A stretch of DNA of 64,000 nt from Companilactobacillus futsaii JCM 17355 (GTDB taxonomy: Bacteria > Bacillota > Bacilli > Lactobacillales > Lactobacillaceae). Where the stretch lies: the NCBI RefSeq assembly GCF_001435505.1, contig NZ_AZDO01000011.1:1-64000 (forward strand), written 5' to 3'. The translations under genes were made by a program, and so were the position numbers. Numbering within the stretch: position 1 is the stretch's first letter; each line of letters starts with the position of its first letter. This document shows positions 19,475 through 27,791 of the stretch, piece by piece. A model generated the notes under the pieces. That model was given only the letters and a program-made list of their open reading frames with translations. It did no database searches and was not told the origin of the DNA.

Positions 19475-20254
19475 CTAACGCGTTTTAAGTGTCTTTAGCG
19501 CTTCAGAAGCAACCTTCTGAGTACCAACTATTACGACTTGTGATTCTAACATATTTATTGGGGAATCGTCAATACTTACGACACTCATCCCCGCTGCTTC
19601 ACACAGAACGCGTCCAGCGGCTAAATCCCAAGGAGCTAAGTATGACATATACATGACTTCTTTTCCAGTTAAAAGGTGTCCAAAGATGATTCCTGCACTA
19701 CCATAAACTCTCAGTCCACTGCTCTTTTTTATGACTTCTTGAACATCAAATCTGTTTGCCAAAGCCATTGGAGCTGATACGTCAACTAACCCTTCTATCA
19801 AGGATAAGTCTTTTGGAAAATTAATCGCTTTTTGATTGATGAACAGTCCAATTTCCTTACCACCATGATAAATTTCATTATCCATAACGTCTATGATAGC
19901 ACCAATTAATGGTTCACCGTCAATGTAAGCGCCAATCATTGAAGCAAAATCATCTCCGCGCTTAACAAAGTTCATTGTCCCATCGATTGGATCGACAAAG
20001 AAAACTAAGCCTGACATATCTTTAACTAAGTCACCGTAACCTTCTTCACTAACAATCGTAGCTTCTGGATAAGCCTTTTTAATTTCAGTATTAATAAACT
20101 TCTCAGTTTTTTTATCAAAATTAGTTACTAAATCATTACGATTCTTTTTCGTACCGACAGACATTTTTTTTATAGAATCTTCTCGTAAATTAGCTCCAAC
20201 TTGAGTTAATAATTCTACTAAAAATGTATCGATCTCTTTGCTATCTACGTTCAT
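19475..20254 (-). CDS. Inositol monophosphatase family protein
   Basis: A Mg-dependent, Li-sensitive phosphatase fold of the IMPase/SuhB/CysQ group. Metal-binding signatures are VSEEGYG, FVDPIDGTMNFVK (the classic DPIDGT motif) and APWDLAAG near the C-terminus. ATG at 20254 (MNVDSKEID) was chosen; it has AGGA 6 nt upstream and overlaps the UPF0223 gene by 14 nt. The in-frame upstream extension lies wholly inside that gene and does not look like protein. About 259 residues. The physiological substrate (inositol phosphate, fructose-bisphosphate or PAP) cannot be told. Confidence 0.9.
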   Translation of the reverse strand: MNVDSKEIDTFLVELLTQVGANLREDSIKKMSVGTKKNRNDLVTNFDKKTEKFINTEIKKAYPEATIVSEEGYGDLVKDMSGLVFFVDPIDGTMNFVKRGDDFASMIGAYIDGEPLIGAIIDVMDNEIYHGGKEIGLFINQKAINFPKDLSLIEGLVDVSAPMALANRFDVQEVIKKSSGLRVYGSAGIIFGHLLTGKEVMYMSYLAPWDLAAGRVLCEAAGMSVVSIDDSPINMLESQVVIVGTQKVASEALKTLKTR

Positions 20255-20531
20255 TTCGAATCCTGACTTTCTCACTGTTTTTGTCTTTTTGACATTGCTT
20301 GAAGACTTGATAAATTGAGTAGCCTGACTGGGTCTCAAACTCCTTATCAAGACGCTTTTGCTCCATCTTCATGGGTACTACTTGTTGGAATGAGCGGTAT
20401 TTTTGCAAAAATTCATCTCGCTTGACACTGGACTCATAGGCCTTCTCGACGGCGTTGTATAAATCTATCACTGTGACAATATCTTTTTGACTCCAAGTCT
20501 CATCAAGCGGATAACTGTAATTATCTTGCAT
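20241..20531 (-). CDS. UPF0223 family protein
   Basis: A small (96-residue) protein of unknown function matching the UPF0223 family by its pattern: YPLDETWSQKDIVTVIDLYNAVE near the N-terminus and MEQKRLDKEFETQSGYSIYQV later. In Firmicutes it regularly precedes a suhB-like gene, as here with a 14-nt overlap. ATG at 20531 has AAAGGGG 8 nt upstream, better than the ATG at 20549 that overlaps the ribosome-binding site. Confidence 0.85.
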   Translation of the reverse strand: MQDNYSYPLDETWSQKDIVTVIDLYNAVEKAYESSVKRDEFLQKYRSFQQVVPMKMEQKRLDKEFETQSGYSIYQVFKQCQKDKNSEKVRIRNERR

Positions 20532-20563
20532 TGAAATAACCCCTTTCATTTATTCTACTATAC

Positions 20564-20592
20564 AAAAAAAGCGGTGCAATTGCATCGCTTTT
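20564..20592 (-). terminator. Terminator of the pdh operon
   Basis: Minus-strand AGCGATGCA-AT-TGCACCGCT followed by a T run, about 60 nt after pdhD. Confidence 0.87.
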
Positions 20593-20654
20593 AGCTAAAT
20601 CATTTTATTTAGTTTACAAAATATCTTATTTTGGCTGCTAAACGCATAACTGAT

Positions 20655-22082
20655 TTAAATGTGTGTTGGATAGCCAATTAAAATATCGGCTGCTTCTTGA
20701 ATTGGTTCACCAAGAGTTGGATGTGGGTGAATCGTGAGAGCAATATCTTCTGCATTCAATTGACAATTAATTGCAACACTCAATTCAGAGATCAAGTCAC
20801 TAGCACCAGGTCCAACGATTTGTCCACCAAGAAGCGTACCAGTATCTTTTTGAGCAATCAACTTAACAAAGCCTTCAGCAGCATCTAGGGAAACCGCACG
20901 AGCATTACCAGCAAATGGGAATTTAGCAACTTTGACATCGATACCTTGGTCTTTAGCATCTTTTTCTGTCAAACCTACACTAGCAAGTTCTGGATCAGTG
21001 AAACAAACTGCTGGAACACCAATGTAATCATTAGCAGTATTCTTACCTGAAATTGCACCAGCAACTGTCTTAGCTTCAAAGAATGCCTTATGAGCCAAAG
21101 CTGGTCCAGGAGTAATGTCCCCAATAGCGTAAATATGATCAACTGAGGTCTTACCTTGTTCATCGACTTCAACTAACCCTCTGTCGGTAGTTTTGACATT
21201 AGTCATTTCAAGACCAAAGTTGTCAGTATTTGGACGACGTCCGACTGTTACCATACAGTAATCAGCACTGATCGTAGTTGGAGTACCATCTACTTCATAA
21301 GTAACATCAACGTGATCGCCCTTATTTTCACTCTTCTTAGCCATAGCGTTAGTAACAATTGTAACGCCTTTTTTCTCAAGGTTCTTCTTAACGATAGAAA
21401 CCATGTCTTTTTCGAAGTTAGGAATGATATTTGGAGAACCTTCAAGAATCGTTACATGAGAACCAAGATCAGCATAGGCACCAGCAAGTTCTGTTCCAAC
21501 ATAACCACCACCGATAATGATGAATTCCTTAGGAACTTCTTTCAAATTCAAGCCACCGGTTGAATCAATTACGCGGTCATCGAACTTGAAACCTCTAATT
21601 TCAATAGGACGACTACCAGTTGCTAAAATTAAATTCTTGAACTTGATAGTTTGACCACCACCGTTGTCCATGAATTGTCTAGGGCCACTTGGCATGACAC
21701 GCAATTGTGTATCACTGTCCAGATATGCTTCACCATTGATCAATTCCACGTGATGTTTCTTTAAAAGCATTTGAACACCATTAGTCATACGTGCCACAAC
21801 TTTTTCATCTTTCCAAGCTTGTGTCTTAGTAAAATCTATCGTAGCGTCACTAGTTGTAATACCATAAGTTGATGAATCTTTGGCTTGTTGAAGTCTGTGA
21901 CCAGCTGTGATCAAAGCCTTTGAAGGCACACAACCAACATTCAAACAAACACCACCAACAGTATCTGACTTCTCAATAACTGTTACATCTTGTCCTAATT
22001 CTGAAGCTCTGATTGCTGCAACATAACCACCAGGGCCTGATCCAATAATAACGGTATCTTTTTCTATTACATTTTCTGCCAT
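20655..22082 (-). CDS. pdhD: Dihydrolipoyl dehydrogenase (E3 of pyruvate dehydrogenase)
   Basis: A flavoprotein that reoxidises dihydrolipoyl groups on E2 and passes electrons to NAD. FAD-binding GSGPGGYVAA (14-23), redox disulfide GGVCLNVGC (Cys46/Cys51), NAD-binding GGGYVGTELAG, and the C-terminal active-site HPHPTLGE are all present. It has 475 residues, the usual length, without an N-terminal lipoyl domain. It is the last gene of pdhABCD, 6 nt after pdhC. Confidence 0.98.
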   Translation of the reverse strand: MAENVIEKDTVIIGSGPGGYVAAIRASELGQDVTVIEKSDTVGGVCLNVGCVPSKALITAGHRLQQAKDSSTYGITTSDATIDFTKTQAWKDEKVVARMTNGVQMLLKKHHVELINGEAYLDSDTQLRVMPSGPRQFMDNGGGQTIKFKNLILATGSRPIEIRGFKFDDRVIDSTGGLNLKEVPKEFIIIGGGYVGTELAGAYADLGSHVTILEGSPNIIPNFEKDMVSIVKKNLEKKGVTIVTNAMAKKSENKGDHVDVTYEVDGTPTTISADYCMVTVGRRPNTDNFGLEMTNVKTTDRGLVEVDEQGKTSVDHIYAIGDITPGPALAHKAFFEAKTVAGAISGKNTANDYIGVPAVCFTDPELASVGLTEKDAKDQGIDVKVAKFPFAGNARAVSLDAAEGFVKLIAQKDTGTLLGGQIVGPGASDLISELSVAINCQLNAEDIALTIHPHPTLGEPIQEAADILIGYPTHI

Positions 22083-22088
22083 TTTAAA

Positions 22089-23363
22089 TTAGCCCTCCAT
22101 CAATAACATGTCTGGATCGTGCAACAATTTTTTCAATAAGTTCAAAGCATTTTGAGCTAAGGCACCATCGATCAATCTGTGATCATAACTTAGTGATAAC
22201 TTCAACATCTTACCTACTTGAATGTTGCCGTCCTCATCTACATAAGGTTCATTAGCAATCTTACCGACACCAAGGATTGCTACTTCAGGATAGTTGATAA
22301 CTGGAGTAAACCAACCACCGCCAATTGAACCAACGTTACTGATAGTAATTGAACCACCAGACATTTTGTCCATACTCAATTTATTGTCATAAGCAGCTTG
22401 TGAATTTTCGGTGATTTCTTTGGCAATTTCAAACATGCCTTTAGAATCAACGTTTTTAACATTTGGAACGTAGAGTCCGTGCTCTGTATTTGTGGCAATT
22501 CCAATATTGTAATAGTGTTTGTAGACGATTTCTTCTGTTGAATCATCGATTGAAGCATTCAATTCTGGATATGCTTTCAAAACAGCAACTAAAGCTTTGG
22601 CAATGTATGGCAAGAATGTCAAATGAATCCCTTTGTCAGCAGCGATAGCTTTATATTTCTTGCGGTTAGCCATCAAAGCGCTTACTTCAACATCATCAAA
22701 ACTAGTTACGTGAGGAGCTGTGTGCTTACTATTGAGCATTGCTTTTGCAATTGCTTTTCTAGTCATCGACATCTTTTCACGAGTTTCTAATTCAGGAGTT
22801 GCTGACTTGTAAGGTGTTATTGGTTGAGCAGGTGCACTTGGAGTAGTTGATGCACTAGCAGTTGCTTGTTGTGGTGCAGCAGCTTGTGGGTTACCACTCT
22901 TGAAGGCATCAACGTCAGCTTTAGTAATCTGACCATGTTTACCGCTAGGAGTTACTTGACTTAAATCAACACCCTCGTCTCGTGCATATTGACGAACTGA
23001 TGGCATAGCCAAATATTTAGCATTAGCTGATCCAGTTGCGGGTCCAGCTTGCTCTTTAGTCTCAGTTGGCTTTTGTGCTTCTTTAGTCTCAGCCTTTGGT
23101 GCTTCATCTTCACCATCATCAGCTGATCCATCATCGATCACGATCAAAGTGTCTCCAACTTCGACTGTCTCGCCTTCTTTAGCTACAATTTGTTTGACAG
23201 TTCCGGCGACTGGAGATGGTAGTTCTTCAACTGATTTATCATTTTGAATTTCTACCAAGGAGTCATCTTCTTTAACGGTGTCTCCTTCCTTAACTAGCCA
23301 GCTAGCAATTTCACCTTCGGCCATTCCTTCGCCAAGTTCTGGTAATTTAAATTTGTAAGCCAT
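22089..23363 (-). CDS. pdhC: Dihydrolipoyllysine acetyltransferase (E2 of pyruvate dehydrogenase)
   Basis: The core of the complex, transferring acetyl groups to CoA. A single lipoyl domain (about 1-78) has the lipoylated Lys43 in NDKS. A long Ala/Pro/Lys/Glu linker leads to the E3/E1-binding domain (MPSVRQYARDEGVDLSQV, about 121-138), another Ala/Pro linker, and the catalytic domain (about 195-424) with active-site DHRLIDG (His395, Asp399). It has 424 residues. One lipoyl domain is within the usual range for Firmicutes. Confidence 0.98.
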   Translation of the reverse strand: MAYKFKLPELGEGMAEGEIASWLVKEGDTVKEDDSLVEIQNDKSVEELPSPVAGTVKQIVAKEGETVEVGDTLIVIDDGSADDGEDEAPKAETKEAQKPTETKEQAGPATGSANAKYLAMPSVRQYARDEGVDLSQVTPSGKHGQITKADVDAFKSGNPQAAAPQQATASASTTPSAPAQPITPYKSATPELETREKMSMTRKAIAKAMLNSKHTAPHVTSFDDVEVSALMANRKKYKAIAADKGIHLTFLPYIAKALVAVLKAYPELNASIDDSTEEIVYKHYYNIGIATNTEHGLYVPNVKNVDSKGMFEIAKEITENSQAAYDNKLSMDKMSGGSITISNVGSIGGGWFTPVINYPEVAILGVGKIANEPYVDEDGNIQVGKMLKLSLSYDHRLIDGALAQNALNLLKKLLHDPDMLLMEG

Positions 23364-23388
23364 AGTTGTTTTCCCTTCCTTCGATTAA

Positions 23389-24366
23389 TTAGTAGTTGAG
23401 AATCTCATTTACTTTTTCTTCAATTTCTTTGGCACGTGGAATCCAAATGTCTTCACCTAATGCAAATGGATAAACACTGTTTGGTGCTGCAACTCTACCA
23501 ACTGGTGCATCGAGAGAAAGAATAGCGCCTTCAGCAATAGCTGATGCAACTTGTGCGCCAACTCCGGCCATCTTTTGAGCTTCTTGAACAATTACAACTT
23601 TATGAGTTTTTTCAATTGATTTGAAAATCGTTTCTGTATCAATTGGTGAAACGGTTCTAAGATCAATAACTTCAACTGAGATGTTCTTTTCAGCCAAACT
23701 ATCGGCAACTTTTAGTGCCTCATTTACTTCAGCACCATAAGCAACAATAGTAATGTCATTTCCTTCACGGATAACATTAGCTTTATCCAATGGAACTGTA
23801 TATTTGCCATCAGGAATATCATCTTTCATTGAACGATATAACTTCAAATTTTCCATGAACAATACAGGATCATTATTTTCAACAGAAGAAATCAACAATC
23901 CCTTAGCATCATATGGATTACTTGGCATAACGACACGAAGTCCGGGAACTCCAGTAAAGAAGTTTTCTAGATTATCAGCATGCATTTCAGCTGTATGTGT
24001 TCCACCACCATAAGGCGTACGAATCGTTACTGGAGCATTTTTTAAACCGTCGAATCTAAAACGCATTCTAGCTAATTGACCGGCAATTTGATCAACAGCT
24101 TCAAACGAGAAGCCCATAAATTGGATTTCTGGGATTGGACGCCAACCTGTCAAACCTAAACCAGTTGCAAGTCCCATAATTCCTGATTCAGCAAGTGGAG
24201 TATCGAAGACTCTATCTTCACCATATTTTTCTTGAAGTCCTTGAGTAGTTCTGAAAACACCACCATTTTTACCAACATCTTCACCGAAGATCAATGTTTT
24301 TGGATCGTCTTCAAGAACAATGTCTAAGGCATCTGTAACTGCTTGGATATAAGTTTTCTTAGCCAT
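23389..24366 (-). CDS. pdhB: Pyruvate dehydrogenase E1 component, beta subunit
   Basis: With PdhA it decarboxylates pyruvate using thiamine diphosphate. Typical motifs are FGEDVGKNGGVFRTT, DTPLAESGIMGLATG, IQFMGF and RTPYGGG, and the C-terminal swivel domain. It has 325 residues. It starts 2 nt after pdhA and is followed by pdhC after 25 nt. Confidence 0.98.
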   Translation of the reverse strand: MAKKTYIQAVTDALDIVLEDDPKTLIFGEDVGKNGGVFRTTQGLQEKYGEDRVFDTPLAESGIMGLATGLGLTGWRPIPEIQFMGFSFEAVDQIAGQLARMRFRFDGLKNAPVTIRTPYGGGTHTAEMHADNLENFFTGVPGLRVVMPSNPYDAKGLLISSVENNDPVLFMENLKLYRSMKDDIPDGKYTVPLDKANVIREGNDITIVAYGAEVNEALKVADSLAEKNISVEVIDLRTVSPIDTETIFKSIEKTHKVVIVQEAQKMAGVGAQVASAIAEGAILSLDAPVGRVAAPNSVYPFALGEDIWIPRAKEIEEKVNEILNY

Positions 24367-24368
24367 TT

Positions 24369-25472
24369 TTACTTCGACTCCTTTGCTTCAAATTTGTCAA
24401 TTTCTTGTTTCATTTCTGGAGTTGGAATTTCAAAAGTACGTTTCAACATATCGGAAACTTTATCGGCAGGAACATTATCTGCTTCTTTAATTGCATCCTT
24501 AAATGATGCTTTGTATTCTTCAACTAATTTGTCTTCTTCATCTTCTGACCAAAGTCCCTTATCTGTAAGAACCTTTCTGAGACGAATCAATGGATCCTTT
24601 TCAAACCAAGGTTGTTCTTGATCCTTAGTTCTATAACGTTTAGGATCATCACCTGCACTTGAGTGAGCGCCAAAACGATAAGTTAAGGTTTCAATTAAGA
24701 CTGGACCATTGCCAGCAACCATGTAGTCACGGGCTGCCTTAGCAACTGCATAACAAGCTAAGATATCCATCCCATCGACTTGAACGCTAGGAATACCAGC
24801 AGCAACAGCTTTTTGAGCCAAAGTTGGAGCAGCAGTTTGTTTTGCACGAGGTGTTGAAATGGCAAAACCGTTATTTTGAACAATAAACAAAACAGGAGCT
24901 TGATAAGCACCAGCAAAGTTCATTCCTTCATAACTATCACCTTGTGAAGTACCACCGTCACCAGTATATGTGAAAGCAATCGTGTCTTCTTCTTTATTCT
25001 TCTTGATACCAAGTCCAACACCAGCAGCTTCAACATAAGCAGCACCGATGATAATTTGTGGCATCATTGAGCGAGCTTTAAATTTATTACCTAAAACGTG
25101 ACCTCTTGACCAAAGATAAGCTTCTGTTACGGTAGCTCCGTGTTGAATCAATTGAGGAACATCACGATAAGCAGGTAGAAGATAATCTTGTTTCTTCATT
25201 GCGAGAACAGTTCCCATCTCAGAAGCTTCCTCACCTTCAGTTGGGGCATAAAATCCCATGCGTCCTTGACGTGAAAAGTTCATTGTCTGTTCATGCAAAG
25301 CACGTTCCCAGACCATTTTCTTCATGAATTCAACTAAATCCTCATCTGAAAAACTATCAAAGACTTCTTGATCTGTAATTTCAGCATTTTCGTTCAATAC
25401 TTGAATGGGTTTTGAAACATTTGATAAATTATTTTTAATTGCTTCAAAATCAACAATTGGTTTATTTGCCAT
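24369..25472 (-). CDS. pdhA: Pyruvate dehydrogenase E1 component, alpha subunit
   Basis: The thiamine-diphosphate-binding subunit. The TPP motif begins at TGDGGTSQGDSYEG and ends in QNNGFAIST; the phosphorylation-loop-like segment RFGAHSSAGDDPKRYR is present. ATG at 25472 (MANKPIVDF) is preferred over 25490 because AGGA then lies 8 nt upstream. About 367 residues. It is the first gene of the operon. Confidence 0.97.
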   Translation of the reverse strand: MANKPIVDFEAIKNNLSNVSKPIQVLNENAEITDQEVFDSFSDEDLVEFMKKMVWERALHEQTMNFSRQGRMGFYAPTEGEEASEMGTVLAMKKQDYLLPAYRDVPQLIQHGATVTEAYLWSRGHVLGNKFKARSMMPQIIIGAAYVEAAGVGLGIKKNKEEDTIAFTYTGDGGTSQGDSYEGMNFAGAYQAPVLFIVQNNGFAISTPRAKQTAAPTLAQKAVAAGIPSVQVDGMDILACYAVAKAARDYMVAGNGPVLIETLTYRFGAHSSAGDDPKRYRTKDQEQPWFEKDPLIRLRKVLTDKGLWSEDEEDKLVEEYKASFKDAIKEADNVPADKVSDMLKRTFEIPTPEMKQEIDKFEAKESK

Positions 25473-25553
25473 TCTCCACAGTCCTTTCATAAAAAACTCA
25501 TCCCTTGTGAATGTTTGTAAGGGCTTTCATATAATTTTAGTCTAACATTGATC

Positions 25554-25559
25554 TGTCAA
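25554..25559 (-). promoter_or_regulatory. -35 box of the pdh operon promoter
   Basis: Perfect minus-strand TTGACA. The matching -10 is unclear: TTATAT or TATATG lie at 19-20 nt, wider than ideal. An inverted repeat CCCTT-N12-AAGGG lies just downstream (about 25503-25524), between promoter and pdhA. Confidence 0.45.
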
Positions 25560-25633
25560 AAAACAAGTAGTTTCAACGTTCTTGGCACAAAAAAAATCCA
25601 AATTATTTTTTCATTAGTTTGTGAAAATCGTAA

Positions 25634-26632
25634 CTATTTATCCAAATTTATTTCATTTTCAGAGCTTCCATCCTTTAATTCACTGACCATTGAATTTAAA
25701 GAAACAGTCGCCATATTTTTTACAGCTTTTGTTGTATAAAAGGCAATATGAGGCGTTAAAATAATTCGATTGCTCTTAATTACTCTTTCTAGAAGTTTAT
25801 CGGTGAATTCTTCATCGCTTAAATCAGTGTTAAATACACCGACTTCGTTCTCATAAACATCCAAAACTGCACCGTAAAGCTTTCCATTTGCAATTGCGTC
25901 ATAGAGATCAGTGGTGTTGATCAAATCTCCACGAGCTGAGTTAACTACGATAGCATCGTCTTTCATTTCAGCAATCGTATCTTTATTGATAACCGTGTGA
26001 CCTTTGCCAAGGCTTGGAATATGTAGAGTTACTACATCGGATTCTTTTAATAAAGTATCTAAATCATCAACATATAGACCCTGTTTTTCAATTTCTGGAT
26101 TGTGAAATTTATCATATGCAATGATTTTTGCACCAAATCCTTGATAAATTTTTATAGCTGCTCGACCAATTCTGCCGGTACCTGCCACCCCGACTGTTAA
26201 TTGATTCAACTCACGGCCAATATCTGGTGCCCATCTGAAATCATGTTGATCAACTTTTCTGATCATATGTTTAAAATTACGTAATAATGCCATCAATCCT
26301 GCAACTGAATATTCAGCGATAGCTTCTGGCGAATAGCTTGGAACATTAGTTAGTCGAATGTTATTTCTCTTTAGAGCCTCAAATGGAATATTGTCCACCC
26401 CAACATTGCGCAACGACAAAACGTGAATTCCAAAATCGTTCATCGTATCAAAAATTTTTTCATCATATGGTAATTGTTGATAAGCAACGATCCCATCATA
26501 TCCTTGTGCCATTTTGACTGTTTCTGGCGTTAACAAATCAGTCACGATTTTTACTTCAATATTGTTAGTCTTAGACCATTCTTGAATATATTTCTTTTCA
26601 TCTTCCCTGACGCCAAAATCAATTAGCTTCAT
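25634..26632 (-). CDS. D-lactate dehydrogenase (D-2-hydroxyacid dehydrogenase family)
   Basis: Reduces pyruvate to D-lactate with NADH, regenerating NAD in fermentation. The NAD-binding motif GVAGTGRIGRAA (about 150-161), catalytic Arg in NSARGDL, Glu in YENEVG and His in TPHIAF are in the right order, and SLRNVGVDN is typical of Lactobacillus D-LDH. ATG at 26632 has GGAGG 8 nt upstream. About 332 residues. D-2-hydroxyisocaproate dehydrogenase is a close relative and cannot be excluded. It is monocistronic, upstream of the pdh operon. Confidence 0.88.
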   Translation of the reverse strand: MKLIDFGVREDEKKYIQEWSKTNNIEVKIVTDLLTPETVKMAQGYDGIVAYQQLPYDEKIFDTMNDFGIHVLSLRNVGVDNIPFEALKRNNIRLTNVPSYSPEAIAEYSVAGLMALLRNFKHMIRKVDQHDFRWAPDIGRELNQLTVGVAGTGRIGRAAIKIYQGFGAKIIAYDKFHNPEIEKQGLYVDDLDTLLKESDVVTLHIPSLGKGHTVINKDTIAEMKDDAIVVNSARGDLINTTDLYDAIANGKLYGAVLDVYENEVGVFNTDLSDEEFTDKLLERVIKSNRIILTPHIAFYTTKAVKNMATVSLNSMVSELKDGSSENEINLDK

Positions 26633-26756
26633 TAACAAAACCTCCAGCCATCTTTTTATTTATGTACCAATATGAAATCGGTAACATGTACATTTATCAT
26701 TTTAGCATTATGGTAGTTGTTATAACAAAGAAATGACCTAGTAAAATCCTTTAAAA

Positions 26757-26770
26757 TGGTTGCGCTTACT
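26757..26770 (-). promoter_or_regulatory. Possible cre (CcpA) site between D-LDH and def
   Basis: Minus-strand AGTAAGCGCAACCA matches the cre consensus TGNAANCGNWNNCW except the first base. It lies in the divergent region about 120 nt upstream of either gene. Chance matches at this level are expected in a window this size. Confidence 0.25.
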
Positions 26771-26826
26771 TACTTTCTTTTCTAAAAAAATTTTTCATTT
26801 ACTTCTTTTTTTTAAGAAAAATAATC

Positions 26827-26832
26827 TATAAT
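26827..26832 (+). promoter_or_regulatory. -10 box of def
   Basis: TATAAT about 47 nt before the def ATG, with no clear -35 hexamer upstream in a T-rich stretch. Confidence 0.4.
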
Positions 26833-26878
26833 AGATATACTAAGGTAATTTTGTACAATTTAACATTTGGAGGAAACT

Positions 26879-27439
26879 ATGTATTTTATGAAAGATATCG
26901 TCCGTGATGGCGATCCCGTTTTAAGAAAAGTTGCAGAAAAGGTTCAATTCCCACTAAGTGAAGAAGATAAAGCTTTAGCGGCTAATATGATGGAATACCT
27001 CGTTAAGAGTCAAGACGAAGAATATGCTGAAAAACATCAATTAAGAGCTGGAGTTGGTTTGGCTGCACCTCAAGTTGGCGTTTCAAAGATGATGGCTTCT
27101 GTTTTGGTTCCTAATGAAGAAGATCCTGACAAGCCACTTCTCAAGATGACTTTGATCAATCCAGTTATCATCAGAAACTCCGTGCAAAAGGCTGCTTTAT
27201 CTGAAGGTGAAGGCTGCCTATCAGTTGATAAAGATGTTCCTGGATTCGTACCACGTGCTGACCGTATCACTATCAAATATGATGACTTCGAAGGCAACTC
27301 ACAAACTATGCGTGTCAAAGACTACCCTGCTATCGTTTGTCAACACGAAATAGATCACTTAAATGGTCACTTATATTACGATAAGATTAGTAAGACTGCC
27401 CCATTTGAATTAGATCCAAGTACTGTAGTCATTTCGTAA
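26879..27439 (+). CDS. def: Peptide deformylase
   Basis: Removes the formyl group from the N-terminal methionine of nascent proteins. All three metal-site motifs are seen: [16 protein letters not shown] and QHEIDHLNG (Fe/Zn ligands Cys, His, His). About 186 residues with the insertion typical of Gram-positive type 2 enzymes ([13 protein letters not shown]). ATG at 26879 is 5 nt after GGAGG; the in-frame TTG at 26867 lies before that box. Confidence 0.97.
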   Translation: MYFMKDIVRDGDPVLRKVAEKVQFPLSEEDKALAANMMEYLVKSQDEEYAEKHQLRAGVGLAAPQVGVSKMMASVLVPNEEDPDKPLLKMTLINPVIIRNSVQKAALSEGEGCLSVDKDVPGFVPRADRITIKYDDFEGNSQTMRVKDYPAIVCQHEIDHLNGHLYYDKISKTAPFELDPSTVVIS

Positions 27440-27478
27440 TGGTAGTTCAGTATACTTAGATAACTTATTATGGTAGAA

Positions 27479-27505
27479 TTGTGCTATCTATTGAATAGTG
27501 CACAA
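27479..27505 (+). promoter_or_regulatory. Inverted repeat in the rpoY-rnjA leader
   Basis: TTGTGC-N15-GCACAA. Including inner TAT/ATA pairing it forms a hairpin with a 2-nt bulge. It lies 70-97 nt before rpoY, probably within the transcript leader. It could be an operator or an RNA structure; the function is unknown. Confidence 0.4.
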
Positions 27506-27575
27506 ATGGACTGGAAAAGAATTACCGAATGAGACTGACTTGTTTCATTCAATTTGATTAAAGGAGAATTATATA

Positions 27576-27788
27576 TTGATTTATAAAGTTTTGTATCAAA
27601 CAAGTGAACTAGACAACCCCCGTCGTGAATTTACACATTCACTCTATATGGACGCTGCTTCAAGTATTGAAGTACGTCAAGCAGTAGAAGATAACACTGA
27701 CTATGACATCGAATTTATTCAGGAGCTCGATGAAAAACATCTCGAATACGAGAAAAAGAGCCCTGACTTTAAATTAACGGAGTTTTAG
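27576..27788 (+). CDS. rpoY: RNA polymerase epsilon subunit
   Basis: A small Firmicutes-specific auxiliary subunit of RNA polymerase. The 70-residue sequence begins MIYKVLYQT and keeps the family features (PRREFTHSLYMDA, YDIEFIQELDEKHLEYE). The start is TTG at 27576 with AAAGGAG about 9 nt upstream. rnjA starts 3 nt after its stop; rpoY-rnjA is the standard arrangement. Confidence 0.95.
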   Translation: MIYKVLYQTSELDNPRREFTHSLYMDAASSIEVRQAVEDNTDYDIEFIQELDEKHLEYEKKSPDFKLTEF

Positions 27789-27791
27789 TTA

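Noticed and set aside
20255-20350. Longer N-terminus for the inositol-phosphatase-like gene
   Set aside because: It lies inside the UPF0223 gene in another frame and does not resemble the family; ATG at 20254 has its own AGGA box.
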